This document shows, piece by piece, positions 32,798-42,555 of a stretch of DNA of 64,000 nucleotides. A program made the position numbers and the translations under genes. The notes below the pieces were generated by a model, which ran no database searches, was not told the origin of the DNA, and saw only the letters and a program-made list of their open reading frames with translations. How positions within the stretch are numbered: the first letter of the stretch is position 1; the number at the start of each line of letters is the position of its first letter. The DNA is from JAEXNA01 sp037189585. Lineage in GTDB: Bacteria; Vulcanimicrobiota; Xenobia; Xenobiales; JADMJV01. The DNA lies in assembly GCA_037189585.1 (NCBI GenBank), contig JBBCJA010000019.1, positions 1-64,000 of the forward strand, given 5' to 3'.

Positions 32798-33919
32798 ATG
32801 CATGCACCTGAGAAACGACTATATTACGATGCTCTTGCCCGAGAGGTGATGTCCAAGCTCGGAACCGTACCCCATGAAGACCTGGTCCAACGACTCCTTG
32901 CCTCCGTCATACGAATGTCCGGTGACGCGCGACGCGCCGATCTGAAAGTAGCGGCCTCGGCCTTGGAAGAGATGGAGCACTCTTTCGACGTGCTCGAACT
33001 GTTCAGCCGTCGTCGAAAGGTCAGTATTTTCGGTTCGGCCCGCTCCGGAGAGGACACTCTCATCTATCAACAAGCTCACGACTTCGCTTATGAGATCTCC
33101 CAGCGAGGATTCATGGTTATCACCGGCGCCGGTCCTGGAGTCATGGCGGCGGGAAATCACGGAGCCGGAAGAGACAACAGCTTTGGACTGGGTATCCGAC
33201 TGCCTCACGAGTTCGGCTCGAACCCCTACATCGCCGGCGACATCAAAGATATCAATTTCAAGTATTTCTTCACCCGTAAGCTCGCCTTTCTCAAAGACTC
33301 TCACGCCGTGGTTTTATGTCCGGGAGGCTATGGAACTCACGACGAGGGTTTTGAAACGCTCACTCTCATGCAAACCGGCAAGGCCCAGCTCTTACCCCTG
33401 GTGTGCCTGGCTCCCGAGGAGAACCCGTTTTGGCAAAACTGGGACCGATATCTACGGGAGACCTTGCTGGAGCAGAATATGATCAGCGAGGCCGACCTGA
33501 GCCTCTACAAGATCACCCACAGTGTCGAGGAAGCTTGTGACGAAGTGAGCAACTTCTATCATCGCTACCACTCTTCTCGATTCCACGAGGGCGATCTCGT
33601 CATCCGTTTGGTCTCATCCATTACCGACGAGGAGCTAGAGGACCTCAATCTTCGCTTCACCGATGTTGTGCAAAGTGGTGGGAAGATCGTTCGGTCCGAG
33701 TCGCCCCAAGGCGAGGACTACGACAGCCGGCTCGAAACCTTACCGTCTCTCTCCTTTCCTTTTATCTATGGACGGTATGGGCGATTGCGTCAGATGATCG
33801 ATGCCATCAACGCCTATCAGGGTGAGGGCGAACAGCTCCCCGACATTCCACCCGAGCAAGGCGAGGGTGGACGCTTGCACGCGGAAATGGATGAGGGCGA
33901 GTCGATCACAGAGATGTAA
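32798..33919 (+). CDS. LOG-family (TIGR00730-like) nucleoside monophosphate hydrolase-like protein
   Basis: 373 residues. The central Rossmann domain has SIFGSARSGEDTLIYQQAHD, ITGAGPGVMAAGNHGAG and the signature PGGYGTHDEGFE (PGGxGTxxE) of LOG/lysine-decarboxylase-like proteins, which split nucleotide 5'-monophosphates into base and ribose 5-phosphate (as E. coli PpnN or plant LOG). Extensions of about 75 residues at the N-terminus and 110 at the C-terminus recall the larger PpnN-like type. Upstream is a short spacer after CHAP gene 4, transcribed the other way. Confidence 0.85.
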   Translation: MHAPEKRLYYDALAREVMSKLGTVPHEDLVQRLLASVIRMSGDARRADLKVAASALEEMEHSFDVLELFSRRRKVSIFGSARSGEDTLIYQQAHDFAYEISQRGFMVITGAGPGVMAAGNHGAGRDNSFGLGIRLPHEFGSNPYIAGDIKDINFKYFFTRKLAFLKDSHAVVLCPGGYGTHDEGFETLTLMQTGKAQLLPLVCLAPEENPFWQNWDRYLRETLLEQNMISEADLSLYKITHSVEEACDEVSNFYHRYHSSRFHEGDLVIRLVSSITDEELEDLNLRFTDVVQSGGKIVRSESPQGEDYDSRLETLPSLSFPFIYGRYGRLRQMIDAINAYQGEGEQLPDIPPEQGEGGRLHAEMDEGESITEM

Positions 33920-33969
33920 ATCAGGGCCTGTCTAGGAATAGATTCCCATCGAGCGCGACCTCCAGCGGT

Positions 33970-35259
33970 ATGAGAAAATCATTCGTCTCCGCATTGCTGG
34001 CTTTATCTCTCATCTCTCCCGCTTTGGCGGAGCCGCCCAAGGCAGATGTTGCCTTTTCCAAGGCGCTTCATCTCACCGCCGGAATGGTCGGCGATCCCGA
34101 GGCGCGAGAGATGGCGAACAAACTTGGGTTAAACTTTGTCAACGTGACCTGGGAAGACACTGGGCGATACAAAGGCTCATCGGTCGGTCCCAATATCAGC
34201 GACATGTCACTTCAGGTACAGAGCCGCGACAAGGATTCGGACAAGCTCAAGCTCACTCTTCTGCCGGTCTTGCGCCATCCCAACTTTAGCGACAAGACGG
34301 CGGACCTGCCGCTCGACAAGTTCTATGTCCTGGTCGGGAATGAGGACGGTCAGCCGCTTCGCAAAGTCAGTCTACGACAGTATCTGTCCAACCCAAAAGA
34401 GTACATGAGCTTTCCCGACTCCTGGACTCTTCCCGGTGACGCCACGTTGTTGGCCCAACGCGACACTCACGCCTTAGTTAGCGCCCAGGCTTGCTTTCTT
34501 CCCGTTCCTCAAGCTGGCCGAGTTGAGTTCAATCCGGTCCTTTTCAACTACCAGTCCAGTAAAGAGAATCCAGCCGTTCTGACCATCCTGGCCACCCGCG
34601 AGGGGACCAGCATGACCATCATCGATAACGCCCGGGACCCCTTTGAGGCCGGCGCCACCTGGGGGCAGCGCCTGTACTTCAACGAGAAAGGGCAACGCGC
34701 CGGTCTAACCGGCGAACGACTCTCCGACTTCCGGGCGAAAGAGACGGAACCGCCCACTCCCTCCATTACTGTGGGGCAACAAGAGGGGCTTAATATGGTC
34801 CTACTGATCCAGGTGCCACTGGTTCATAAAGAGCCCACCTACTCCGAGCTTCCCGGATATGCCACCGCGGCCATGGTCGAAGGCGCTTCCAACCGTTCGG
34901 TGGTCAACGATCTCGAAACGGCCGTAATCGGACACGGAGAGTTGGAGGGGCCTTTCACCGAAGTCGACGGACTACCCATCAAACGCGACGAGCGGTATCC
35001 TGTGAGGGTCACGGTGCAATTCTATCAAGCCACCTCCACTGGAAGAGTCACCGACGGCCAACTTCAGGAGATCAAGTCCCAACTTGACCGTGTCTACGCC
35101 GACGGGGACTACGTCGGGAGCCTCGTGGTCGCGGGAGAGACCGGTCGCCCCACCGAGTATGACGCACCTGGCGGCTCTAAGGAGGAGCCGGGCGATTGGT
35201 GGGACATCTTCTGGTCCACCCATCGTCGCGAGCTCGAAGATCAGGGTTGGCGATTCTAG
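33970..35259 (+). CDS. exported protein of unknown function
   Basis: 429 residues with a Sec signal peptide (KSFVSALLALSLISPALA). The mature part is mixed alpha/beta (ALHLTAGMVGDPEAREMANK, GLNFVNVTWEDTGRYKGSSV). It contains QVPLVHKEPTY and a C-terminal tail rich in Gly, Pro and Trp. No family recognised. Its stop codon overlaps the end of the convergent glycosidase gene. Confidence 0.65.
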   Translation: MRKSFVSALLALSLISPALAEPPKADVAFSKALHLTAGMVGDPEAREMANKLGLNFVNVTWEDTGRYKGSSVGPNISDMSLQVQSRDKDSDKLKLTLLPVLRHPNFSDKTADLPLDKFYVLVGNEDGQPLRKVSLRQYLSNPKEYMSFPDSWTLPGDATLLAQRDTHALVSAQACFLPVPQAGRVEFNPVLFNYQSSKENPAVLTILATREGTSMTIIDNARDPFEAGATWGQRLYFNEKGQRAGLTGERLSDFRAKETEPPTPSITVGQQEGLNMVLLIQVPLVHKEPTYSELPGYATAAMVEGASNRSVVNDLETAVIGHGELEGPFTEVDGLPIKRDERYPVRVTVQFYQATSTGRVTDGQLQEIKSQLDRVYADGDYVGSLVVAGETGRPTEYDAPGGSKEEPGDWWDIFWSTHRRELEDQGWRF

Positions 35260-36794
35260 AGTTTATAAGGCTCGCAGTTCTCCGGAGCCGGGCCCAAGGG
35301 GAGAGCAAAGTCCACCGGCTCGCGAAGCGGGGAGTCTCCGAAGGCCTCCTGATACTCTTTTCGTAGGAGGCGCACGAACTCATCGTAAGTTCCGTCCTCG
35401 CGCATCATCGTGGCAGTCTCTTTCTCTAATCCTCCGGAAATCGCCAACAGGGTATTGAAGGTCACGTCGATGGTCTTGACAGGCGCGGCTCCGGTGCCGG
35501 CGTTGTCGCCCGCCTCGCCCGCCCCGAAGGGGCCCTGCATTCTGGGTCCACAAAGCATGTTGTGAAGCCAGGCAATTCCGACATTCCCCTTCTTGTGGCC
35601 GGCGAATTCCAAGAGCAGCGGAAAGGCTCCATAGGGAGTGTAGGTGTCTTGATACTCTAGCGGTTGACTCCCTATCCCCTCGATCCCGGCCGCCGACATG
35701 TATCCTTTCCCTAGCGGGTGATGGGCCGAGGCGCCAAAGCCCGGGTAGCCTCGCTCTCGGGCATTTCGGGTTCGTATCTTCTCGCGAATTCGAAAGAGCT
35801 GTCGGTACTCGGGTATCTCTCGATACGGCAAGAAGAGGTAGGCCCATTCCTCATGAGGCGAACCCCAAAAGCCTTGCCAGGTGGTGCCGGACGGATGCTC
35901 GACTCGGCGCATTTTGATTCCCTCCCAGACTTTGTCTGACTCCTCGCGGGTCAGACCTCCGTAGAGCGACATGTACAAGACGATCATCTGGCCTTCGTGA
36001 ACACCATGCTCGTCGGTCATAAGACCGTCACCGCTATAGACCGGGTTCTCCGACTTGGGGTCGGAGACCTCAACCCGACCTCGCACACCTCCGTTGGGGT
36101 GGTAGATCGCCCCTCTGGCATGCTTTTGTAGGGAAGTGTTCAGCCGGCCGTAACCCTCGGCGAGTTCCTGGAAGCCCTGATCGCGGGCGGTTTTTTCGAC
36201 CAACTTCAATGCCCACATCATCTCTCCCAGGTCCAGCGTGGGGAAGGCCGTCTCCCATCCCTTCATCGGCTCGGCCCTCTCTCCCGAGGTGAACCAGGCC
36301 ATGTAGCCAGCGAAGCCAGGATATCGTATCTGGTAATCCTGATAGGCCTTGAGTTTCTTGGCCAGAATGTCAGCCGCCACCTGTTTGGCATGCTCCGGCG
36401 CCTTAGGCGAGACGAGGCGTGAAATCAGAGGATCGCCCAGCAATGCCTTGATCAAAAGCGCGAGGTCCAGACATTCCTTGCTGGCGGCACTGAACGCCCT
36501 CACCTTGAGGGGCTGCCCCGTGACGGGGTCGAGATCCCATCCGTCATAGGTCAGCCCCGATTCCGGATGTCGCGCCGCCGCGAAAAAGGGCGCTTCGCAA
36601 TCCACCAACTTCAACAGGAACTCACGCACCTTCTTAGGGCTTTTCTGAAGCTCCGTGGAAGAAAATTTTGGCGCGAATCTCCAAGGAGGGAACTCCGACC
36701 GAGACGGGTCGGCGCTTGCCGGGGTTACAAACAAGTTCACTCCGAGACACAGTCCACCAAGGACATTGACAAGCCGTTTCATCGCACGACTCAC
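35256..36794 (-). CDS. exported glycoamylase-like (PF10091/GH144-type) glycosidase
   Basis: About 512 residues with a signal peptide (LVNVLGGLCLGVNLFVTPASA). The (alpha/alpha)6-barrel features of the PF10091 family are visible: YPGFAGYMAWFTSGER, TLDLGEMMWALKLVEK, HEGQMIVLYMSLYGG, PGFGASAHHPLGKGYMSAAG and TYTPYGAFPLLLEFAG. GH144 members cut beta-1,2-glucan. The neighbouring divergent GH3 enzyme would finish such oligosaccharides, supporting a glycan-degradation role. The GTG at 36794 overlaps the previous stop (GTGA); ATG 36782 is the alternative. Family placement is by eye. Confidence 0.6.
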   Translation of the reverse strand: MSRAMKRLVNVLGGLCLGVNLFVTPASADPSRSEFPPWRFAPKFSSTELQKSPKKVREFLLKLVDCEAPFFAAARHPESGLTYDGWDLDPVTGQPLKVRAFSAASKECLDLALLIKALLGDPLISRLVSPKAPEHAKQVAADILAKKLKAYQDYQIRYPGFAGYMAWFTSGERAEPMKGWETAFPTLDLGEMMWALKLVEKTARDQGFQELAEGYGRLNTSLQKHARGAIYHPNGGVRGRVEVSDPKSENPVYSGDGLMTDEHGVHEGQMIVLYMSLYGGLTREESDKVWEGIKMRRVEHPSGTTWQGFWGSPHEEWAYLFLPYREIPEYRQLFRIREKIRTRNARERGYPGFGASAHHPLGKGYMSAAGIEGIGSQPLEYQDTYTPYGAFPLLLEFAGHKKGNVGIAWLHNMLCGPRMQGPFGAGEAGDNAGTGAAPVKTIDVTFNTLLAISGGLEKETATMMREDGTYDEFVRLLRKEYQEAFGDSPLREPVDFALPLGPAPENCEPYKL

Positions 36795-37351
36795 GGTGTC
36801 GGAACAGGCTCAGGAGTAGTCTCAAGCAGAGGTCTGGGAGACGTGACGGGAGAGCCGACATCGAAATTTCCGGTGGCCTGCTCCTCTCGGGTCTTTCTTC
36901 CAACTTCTCGAGAGAAGAGAGAGTTCCAGCCCTCCTGGCCCGGCCGCTGGCTTTCCAGAAAAAGTTGGGCCTTGGAATATTCATCGGCCTCGTGCTGCCC
37001 TCTCCAACGCACCTCGACACGATTGCTTCCCTGGCGAACTAGCGGAGTAATATCGTTGGTAGCGTCGGCATTGAAGCTTCCGACCTTCTGGCCGTTAAGA
37101 GAAACTTCGAATGTGACATCGGAAGTGCCCAGAAACTCCGCCCGCAACCGATAGACCTCCCCGCCCTCGGCCGGCGTGGCTTTTGACGTGGGCGTGGGTG
37201 TCGCCGTCACGGTCACGGTTACCGCTGGGTTTGGGCGCTTGGCTGGTGAAGCTGGAGCGGCCGTCGAAGTCGGTGGATCGGCGCAGGAAAAGACCGACAG
37301 AAAACTCACGGCTAAGACCCAAAAGTGCGTCACGGTATGTCGCATGGTCAT
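36791..37351 (-). CDS. probable lipoprotein of unknown function
   Basis: 186 residues. A signal peptide ends at VFSC, a lipobox-like site, followed by a Thr/Pro/Ala-rich spacer (TVTVTATPTPTSKATP). A beta-sandwich-like region (VTFEVSLNGQKVGSFNADAT, NDITPLVRQGSNRVEVRWRG) resembles a carbohydrate-binding or jelly-roll module. Coupled to the glycosidase gene by a 4-base overlap, so it may present that enzyme or its substrate at the membrane. Divergent from the GH3 gene. Confidence 0.65.
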   Translation of the reverse strand: MTMRHTVTHFWVLAVSFLSVFSCADPPTSTAAPASPAKRPNPAVTVTVTATPTPTSKATPAEGGEVYRLRAEFLGTSDVTFEVSLNGQKVGSFNADATNDITPLVRQGSNRVEVRWRGQHEADEYSKAQLFLESQRPGQEGWNSLFSREVGRKTREEQATGNFDVGSPVTSPRPLLETTPEPVPTP

Positions 37352-37489
37352 ATTATTCCCCCTTCGCGGTGTTCGAACACGTCGCCCTCAACTCGTTCGC
37401 CTTCACCTCCTACCCTTCGCCTCTCTATAGCACCAGCCTTCCCCGTGGGCGCGGGCGGGAGAGGCAGCCTTACTCGAGAATGGATCGTC

Positions 37490-39733
37490 ATGAGCCGAAA
37501 ACTTGCCCTCGCCATGTGCCTTCTTACCGCCAGCCTCTGGTCTACGCCGGCCACGGCTAAAGAGCCCTGGGCCACCGAATCCTCCATCCCCGCGCTCGAA
37601 CAGTCTTTCCAAACCGACCGCGAGATCGAGGAGCTGCTGTCCAAGATGACCTGGCGGGAAAAGTGCGGGCAGCTCAACCAGTGCGCTGGTATCCTGACGG
37701 GACCGCAGCCTCTGTTGCCCGACCTGCGGGAAAGAGTTCGAAAAGGCGAAGTCGGCAGCGTTCTTTCCGTTTCGGGTGTGGAACGGTGCCGCGAACTACA
37801 AAAAGACGCGCTGAGCACCCGACTGGGGATCCCACTTCTTTTCGCCTTCGACGTGATTCACGGTTACCGGACCATCTTTCCCATCCCACTGGCCGAAGCC
37901 GCCGCCTTCGACCCGGAACTGGCCGAACAGGCGGCCCGCATCGCGGCCACCGAGGCGGCCGCAGCGGGGGTGAACTGGACCTTCGCCCCCATGGTGGACA
38001 TCGCGCGCGATCCTCGCTGGGGCCGAGTGATCGAAGGATCGGGTGAAGATCCCTATCTCGGCTCGGTACTGGCCGCCGCTCGGGTTCGAGGCTTTCAAGG
38101 CAAGGATCTCAAGGCCGCCGACACTCTGGCCGCCACGGCCAAGCACCTGGGCGGCTACGGCGCCGCCGAAGGAGGGCGAGACTACGACACCTCGGAGCTT
38201 TCCGAGCGAACCCTGCGAGAAGTCTATTTTCCCCCATTCGAAGCCGCCATGAAAGCCGGCGCCGTGACGGTCATGCCGTCTTTTCAAGAGATGGCGGGCT
38301 ACCCGTCCCACGCCAGCCCCTTTCTATTGCAACAGGTTCTTAGGGACGAATGGGGTTTCCCCGGAGTGGTCGTTTCCGACTACGGCGCCATCGAGGAGTT
38401 GATGAACCACCGTCTCTCCTCCGACCGAAACGAAGTCGGCCGGCGAGCCCTTGAGGCCGGGGTGGACATCGACATGATGAGCGACATCTATCGCCAGCTA
38501 CCCCAAACTCCGGAAAATGAGAAGGCGGTCGACCAGGCCGTTCGCCGCGTTCTTCACCTCAAGAAGACACTTGGACTGTTCGAGGATCCGTACCGTCACT
38601 TAGACGCCGAGCGGGAACGCCAGACCATCCTCAAGCCGGAGTTTCGTCAGGCCGCCCGTCAGGCCGCCGCTCGCGGCGCGGTCCTCTTGGAGAATCGCGA
38701 GAGCATCTTGCCCCTGGCCTCGCAAAGGGGAAAGACCGTGGCGGTGATCGGACCACTGGCCGACGACGCCCGAAGTGCCCTGGGAGAATGGAACCTGGTC
38801 GGGACCGCCGAGGAGACGGTCTCGGCCCTGGCCGGACTGAAAGCCGGGCTTGAAGCCCAGGGCGCCAAAGTCGTCCATCATCGGGGATGCCCCTCGTGGG
38901 ACAAAAACGAAAGCGAGATCGCCCAGGCCACCCAGATGGCGAGTTCTGCCGACCTGGTCATTTTGGTCCTCGGCGAGCCCTACGACGTGACGGGTGAATC
39001 CCGCAATCGTACAGAGATTGGACTTCCCGGCTCTCAGTGGGCCCTGGCTCAAGCCGTTCTGGCTACAAAAAAGCCGGTGGTCACGGTGCTGATGAACGGC
39101 CGTCCTTTGACCATTCCAGACCTCAAAGAGGCCTGCCCCACTATCCTGACCGTTTGGCATCCAGGCTCCGAAGCCGGAAACGCCATCTTCGACCTTTTGT
39201 CCGGCGCCGAAATCCCGGGCGGAAAATTACCCATGAGCTGGCCCGAGAAGGTCGGACAGATCCCGACATATTACAACCACAAAACCAGCGGGCGCCCGCC
39301 CATCAAGGGTGTGGACAAGTACAAATTGGCCTATCACGATGCGCCGCTGGCACCTCTGTATCCGTTCGGCTACGGGCTAACCTACTCGACTTTCAAGATC
39401 GACCCGGTGAAGCTCACCAGCCCCCAGGGAGCATGGCCTGTCGCGCTCAAGGCGAAAGTAACCAATACCGGCAAACGTACCGGCGAGGAAGTCGTGCAAC
39501 TGTATGTCAGCGACGAAGCCCGAACCCTCACCCCTCCGGTCAAGGAGCTGAAGGGCTTTCAGAGGCTTCGCCTGGAGCCTGGCGCCTCACACGAAGTACA
39601 GTTCATCCTCAAGCGGGACGACCTGACCTTCATCGGCCCCGACATGAAGCGTATTTTCGAACCGGGTTGGTTCGGAGTGGCGGCCGGCTCGGACAGCCGG
39701 GTGGAGCCTCAAATTCGGTTGGAGCTCAAGTAG
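37490..39733 (+). CDS. exported GH3 beta-glucosidase (BglX-like)
   Basis: 747 residues from ATG 37490, signal peptide KLALAMCLLTASLWSTPATA. GH3 N-terminal barrel (LLFAFDVIHGYRTIFPIPLA, DPRWGRVIEGSGEDPYLG, KHLGGYGAAEGGRDY) with nucleophile Asp297 (VVSDYGA). The C-terminal domain has candidate acid/base Glu503 (GESRNRTEIGLPGSQ) and a fibronectin-III-like end (VQLYVSDEARTLTPPVKELK). It removes glucose from beta-glucosides in the periplasm. It starts a run of five genes with 0-4 bp gaps or overlaps, which links sugar release to the cyclase operon. Confidence 0.93.
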   Translation: MSRKLALAMCLLTASLWSTPATAKEPWATESSIPALEQSFQTDREIEELLSKMTWREKCGQLNQCAGILTGPQPLLPDLRERVRKGEVGSVLSVSGVERCRELQKDALSTRLGIPLLFAFDVIHGYRTIFPIPLAEAAAFDPELAEQAARIAATEAAAAGVNWTFAPMVDIARDPRWGRVIEGSGEDPYLGSVLAAARVRGFQGKDLKAADTLAATAKHLGGYGAAEGGRDYDTSELSERTLREVYFPPFEAAMKAGAVTVMPSFQEMAGYPSHASPFLLQQVLRDEWGFPGVVVSDYGAIEELMNHRLSSDRNEVGRRALEAGVDIDMMSDIYRQLPQTPENEKAVDQAVRRVLHLKKTLGLFEDPYRHLDAERERQTILKPEFRQAARQAAARGAVLLENRESILPLASQRGKTVAVIGPLADDARSALGEWNLVGTAEETVSALAGLKAGLEAQGAKVVHHRGCPSWDKNESEIAQATQMASSADLVILVLGEPYDVTGESRNRTEIGLPGSQWALAQAVLATKKPVVTVLMNGRPLTIPDLKEACPTILTVWHPGSEAGNAIFDLLSGAEIPGGKLPMSWPEKVGQIPTYYNHKTSGRPPIKGVDKYKLAYHDAPLAPLYPFGYGLTYSTFKIDPVKLTSPQGAWPVALKAKVTNTGKRTGEEVVQLYVSDEARTLTPPVKELKGFQRLRLEPGASHEVQFILKRDDLTFIGPDMKRIFEPGWFGVAAGSDSRVEPQIRLELK

Positions 39734-39736
39734 CTC

Positions 39737-41533
39737 GTGACCAAAAGGCGCCGCTGGCGCTTGACTGTCGCGATTCTGGCTCTCCTAGTCGGATTCGCCT
39801 CGGCCGAGGGGTGGTTCTGGAGGCTCGATCGAGGGTTCGTCGATACCTTCTTTTGGGCCCGACACGCCATGGGGATGAACCCACCGCTCGATCCGCGCGT
39901 GCAGCTGGTCAACCTCGACCCTGAGGTAACCGAAGAGATCGGACAGCCGGTCAGCCGCTGGTGCGACGACTACGCACGAGCCATTCGTTCTCTACTCGAC
40001 CAAGGTGCGACGGCCGTGGCGTTGGACATCGTGTACGCTCCGGCTCTGACCAAACTCCCTCCCGAGGAAGCCGACCCCGTTTGGGCCGAAATCGCCCAGC
40101 TGGCCGAGCTCACGCTGTCCCATCCCGTCGTCATCGTGGACGCCTACCGGCCCGAGGGTTCGGACCTGACCTCGGTCAAGGAGCTACACTTCGCGGCCGA
40201 CGATCAACAAAACGTCGCCTACAACAACATGTTGACCGATTCCGATGGGAAGGTTCGCTGCCTCGGCCTGGTCTTTCGTGATCAAGCTCCTTACAAGAAC
40301 CGTAACCTGGCCGGCCGCCTGGCCGAACTGGGTGGTCAAAGAATCGTCACGAGTGAGGCGAGCCAAGTCCGTGGAGCGATAGCCGATCCCGAACACAAAC
40401 TGCGCATCAACTATCCCGGGCCTCCCGACGTGACCTTCCCCGCTTTTTCCATGGCCAAGCTACTGCGCGGACAGCCGGTCGACGTGAAGGGGAAAATCTG
40501 TCTGATCGGACCGGTGGAGGATGCCAACGACCTCCACGTGACCCCCTTTGGGGCCACCCTCGGCATGGAGATTCACGCCGCCGCTCTGAACACTCTGCTC
40601 ACTGAACGATACCTCCGCCAGACTCCCCTCTGGATGCATTTGGCTCTATCGGTCTTCGGCGTGTTGCTCGCCGTCTCGGTGGCACGACGGGCGCCAGCGG
40701 GCGTCTTGCTCGGAGGGTATATCTTAGCCAGCTTGACGTATTTTGCTCTAGCCTTCACCGTCTTCGCCGGCCTCGGCTGGATTCTGCCGCTGTGGGCTCC
40801 GGTTCTGCTCGCCGGGGTGGTGGGAGCCGAATCGTACATCTGGAGATATCTGGCTCTGGAGCGCTCACGGCGCTACGTGCAAAACCTTCTGGGCCGCTTC
40901 GTCTCTCCCCAAGTGATGGAAGAGCTCCTGGCCAAACCGGAAAACGTTCAGTTGGGCGGCCGAAGACGTCGCATCACCATTCTCTTCTCCGACATCAACA
41001 ATTTCACGCCGCTGTGCGAAAGCAGAACCCCCGAGGAAGTCATCGTCATGCTCAACGAATTTTTCGAAGAGATGCTCCAGATCATTTTTCGCCACGGTGG
41101 AACCGTGAAGCAGTTTGTCGGTGACGAGATCATGGTGCTCTACGGAGCTCCTGAGGTAGTGGAGGACCATGCCGCCCGGGCCGTGCGAACAGCCCGCGAC
41201 ATGGTCGACCGCTTGAATCAACTCAAAGCCGAGCGCGGAATCGAGAGCGGCTTTTACGATGTGAAAATTGGAATTCACACCGGCTCGGTCGTGGTGGGAA
41301 ACGTCGGAAACGAGAAACGCTCCGAGTATGCCGCGGTTGGAGATTCGGTCAACACGGCCGCGCGGATCGAGGCGATCACCAAAGAGGTGGGGGAAGCCAT
41401 CCTTGTCAGCGAAGAGACCAGAACCGAAGCCGTGACCTCGTTGGAGGGGATCGAGTTTGTCTCGCGCGGGGTACAACGATTTAAAGGAAAAACGGACCAG
41501 TTGGAGGTTTTTGGGATTCGATGGACTTCATAA
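39737..41533 (+). CDS. CHASE2-domain adenylate/guanylate cyclase
   Basis: 598 residues from GTG 39737, 3 bp after the GH3 stop. N-terminal membrane anchor, extracytoplasmic CHASE2 sensor (about 35-295, QLVNLDPEVTEEIGQP, GATAVALDIVYA), three membrane helices (about 300-375), then a class III cyclase (about 410-590). Metal-binding Asp419 (FSDINNFT) and Asp463 (VGDEIMVLYG), and the NTAAR motif, are present, so it should be active. CHASE2 is a periplasmic ligand sensor; an output of cAMP is usual for this type. The stop overlaps the next gene by 13 bases. Confidence 0.92.
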   Translation: MTKRRRWRLTVAILALLVGFASAEGWFWRLDRGFVDTFFWARHAMGMNPPLDPRVQLVNLDPEVTEEIGQPVSRWCDDYARAIRSLLDQGATAVALDIVYAPALTKLPPEEADPVWAEIAQLAELTLSHPVVIVDAYRPEGSDLTSVKELHFAADDQQNVAYNNMLTDSDGKVRCLGLVFRDQAPYKNRNLAGRLAELGGQRIVTSEASQVRGAIADPEHKLRINYPGPPDVTFPAFSMAKLLRGQPVDVKGKICLIGPVEDANDLHVTPFGATLGMEIHAAALNTLLTERYLRQTPLWMHLALSVFGVLLAVSVARRAPAGVLLGGYILASLTYFALAFTVFAGLGWILPLWAPVLLAGVVGAESYIWRYLALERSRRYVQNLLGRFVSPQVMEELLAKPENVQLGGRRRRITILFSDINNFTPLCESRTPEEVIVMLNEFFEEMLQIIFRHGGTVKQFVGDEIMVLYGAPEVVEDHAARAVRTARDMVDRLNQLKAERGIESGFYDVKIGIHTGSVVVGNVGNEKRSEYAAVGDSVNTAARIEAITKEVGEAILVSEETRTEAVTSLEGIEFVSRGVQRFKGKTDQLEVFGIRWTS

Positions 41534-42555
41534 AAAGGCTATTCTTGGGACTGTGTCTGGCCACCCTGTGCTGGGCCGCAACCGATCCTAAGGCGGCACT
41601 CGTGGTGGAGGCCAGGGGATCGATCTCGGCCACCCTCAATGGAAAAGCATCCAACCTTCGCACCCTACAAGTCGTGGCCGAGTCCACCAAGGTCACCGTG
41701 CCGTCCAAAACTCGCTTGAGGCTGGTTTACCTTCAGAGCGGACGCAAGGAGACGATCACCGGACCCGTTTCCTTTGTCCTATCATCCAACGGGGCCACAG
41801 ATGTTACCGGGGCCGGTAAGGTCGAGGTGACGAAGTCTGAGGGGGCCAACACACTAGTTCCACGAGACGAGAACCTTCGCCGAATGGGTGGAGCCGTTCA
41901 CGCCAAGGCGGAAAAGTCTCCTCTAGAGTTGCTCGAAGAAGTCGCGATGGTGTCTTCCCCAGCGGCTCCAGCCACCAGCAAGATGCCGACGATGAAGCCG
42001 CCGCAGATCGCTGTCGTGCGAACCTCCAAGCCGCTGATCCGCAATGTCTCTCCCGTCTTTCGCTGGGTCCGTTCTATCCAGAAAGTCTCCTGGAGTCAGG
42101 GACGGGCACCCTTCGCGGTCACCTTGACCCGCGATGACGGGATCATTGAACTCGCGCTACCGAGTACGACAGCTCGCGAGCTCATCTTTCCCGAACTGGC
42201 CAGAGGTCACAAATACGTTCTCCAGGTCAAAGATAATTCGGGCGCGGTGGGAAGTGAAGAGTTCTATATTCTGTCCTCCGAGGAAGACAGAGAGCTCCGA
42301 GAAGACAAGCGAGTCTTTCTATCGGGGCTCTCTGATCGACGTGACAGCCTTGTCGCTGAAATCGCCTTCTTCGAGGCGCGCGGGCTCCTGCTTGAAGCCC
42401 TCCCTCTAGCTGAAGAAGCCGTGAGGCGAACTCCGGAAGACCCTGGAGTGCGCGCCGCTTTAGGACGCTTACAGCTTCAACTGGGTCTCGATGAGGAAGC
42501 CGAGAAGACCCTGGAGAAAGCTGTGAAGCTGGACGAACCGAGGCCTCAACCGTGA
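41521..42555 (+). CDS. FecR-like protein with C-terminal TPR
   Basis: 344 residues with a signal peptide (KRLFLGLCLATLCWA). The mature N-terminus (ALVVEARGSISATLNGKASN, TVPSKTRLRLVYLQSGRKET) matches FecR-type beta domains. A second beta region follows (SPVFRWVRSIQKVSWSQG), then two TPR-like hairpins (ALPLAEEAVRRTPEDPGVRA). FecR domain proteins with CHASE2-cyclases are a recurring pair in bacteria; here the overlap with the cyclase gene implies a common signalling unit at the envelope. Confidence 0.75.
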   Translation: MDFIKRLFLGLCLATLCWAATDPKAALVVEARGSISATLNGKASNLRTLQVVAESTKVTVPSKTRLRLVYLQSGRKETITGPVSFVLSSNGATDVTGAGKVEVTKSEGANTLVPRDENLRRMGGAVHAKAEKSPLELLEEVAMVSSPAAPATSKMPTMKPPQIAVVRTSKPLIRNVSPVFRWVRSIQKVSWSQGRAPFAVTLTRDDGIIELALPSTTARELIFPELARGHKYVLQVKDNSGAVGSEEFYILSSEEDRELREDKRVFLSGLSDRRDSLVAEIAFFEARGLLLEALPLAEEAVRRTPEDPGVRAALGRLQLQLGLDEEAEKTLEKAVKLDEPRPQP

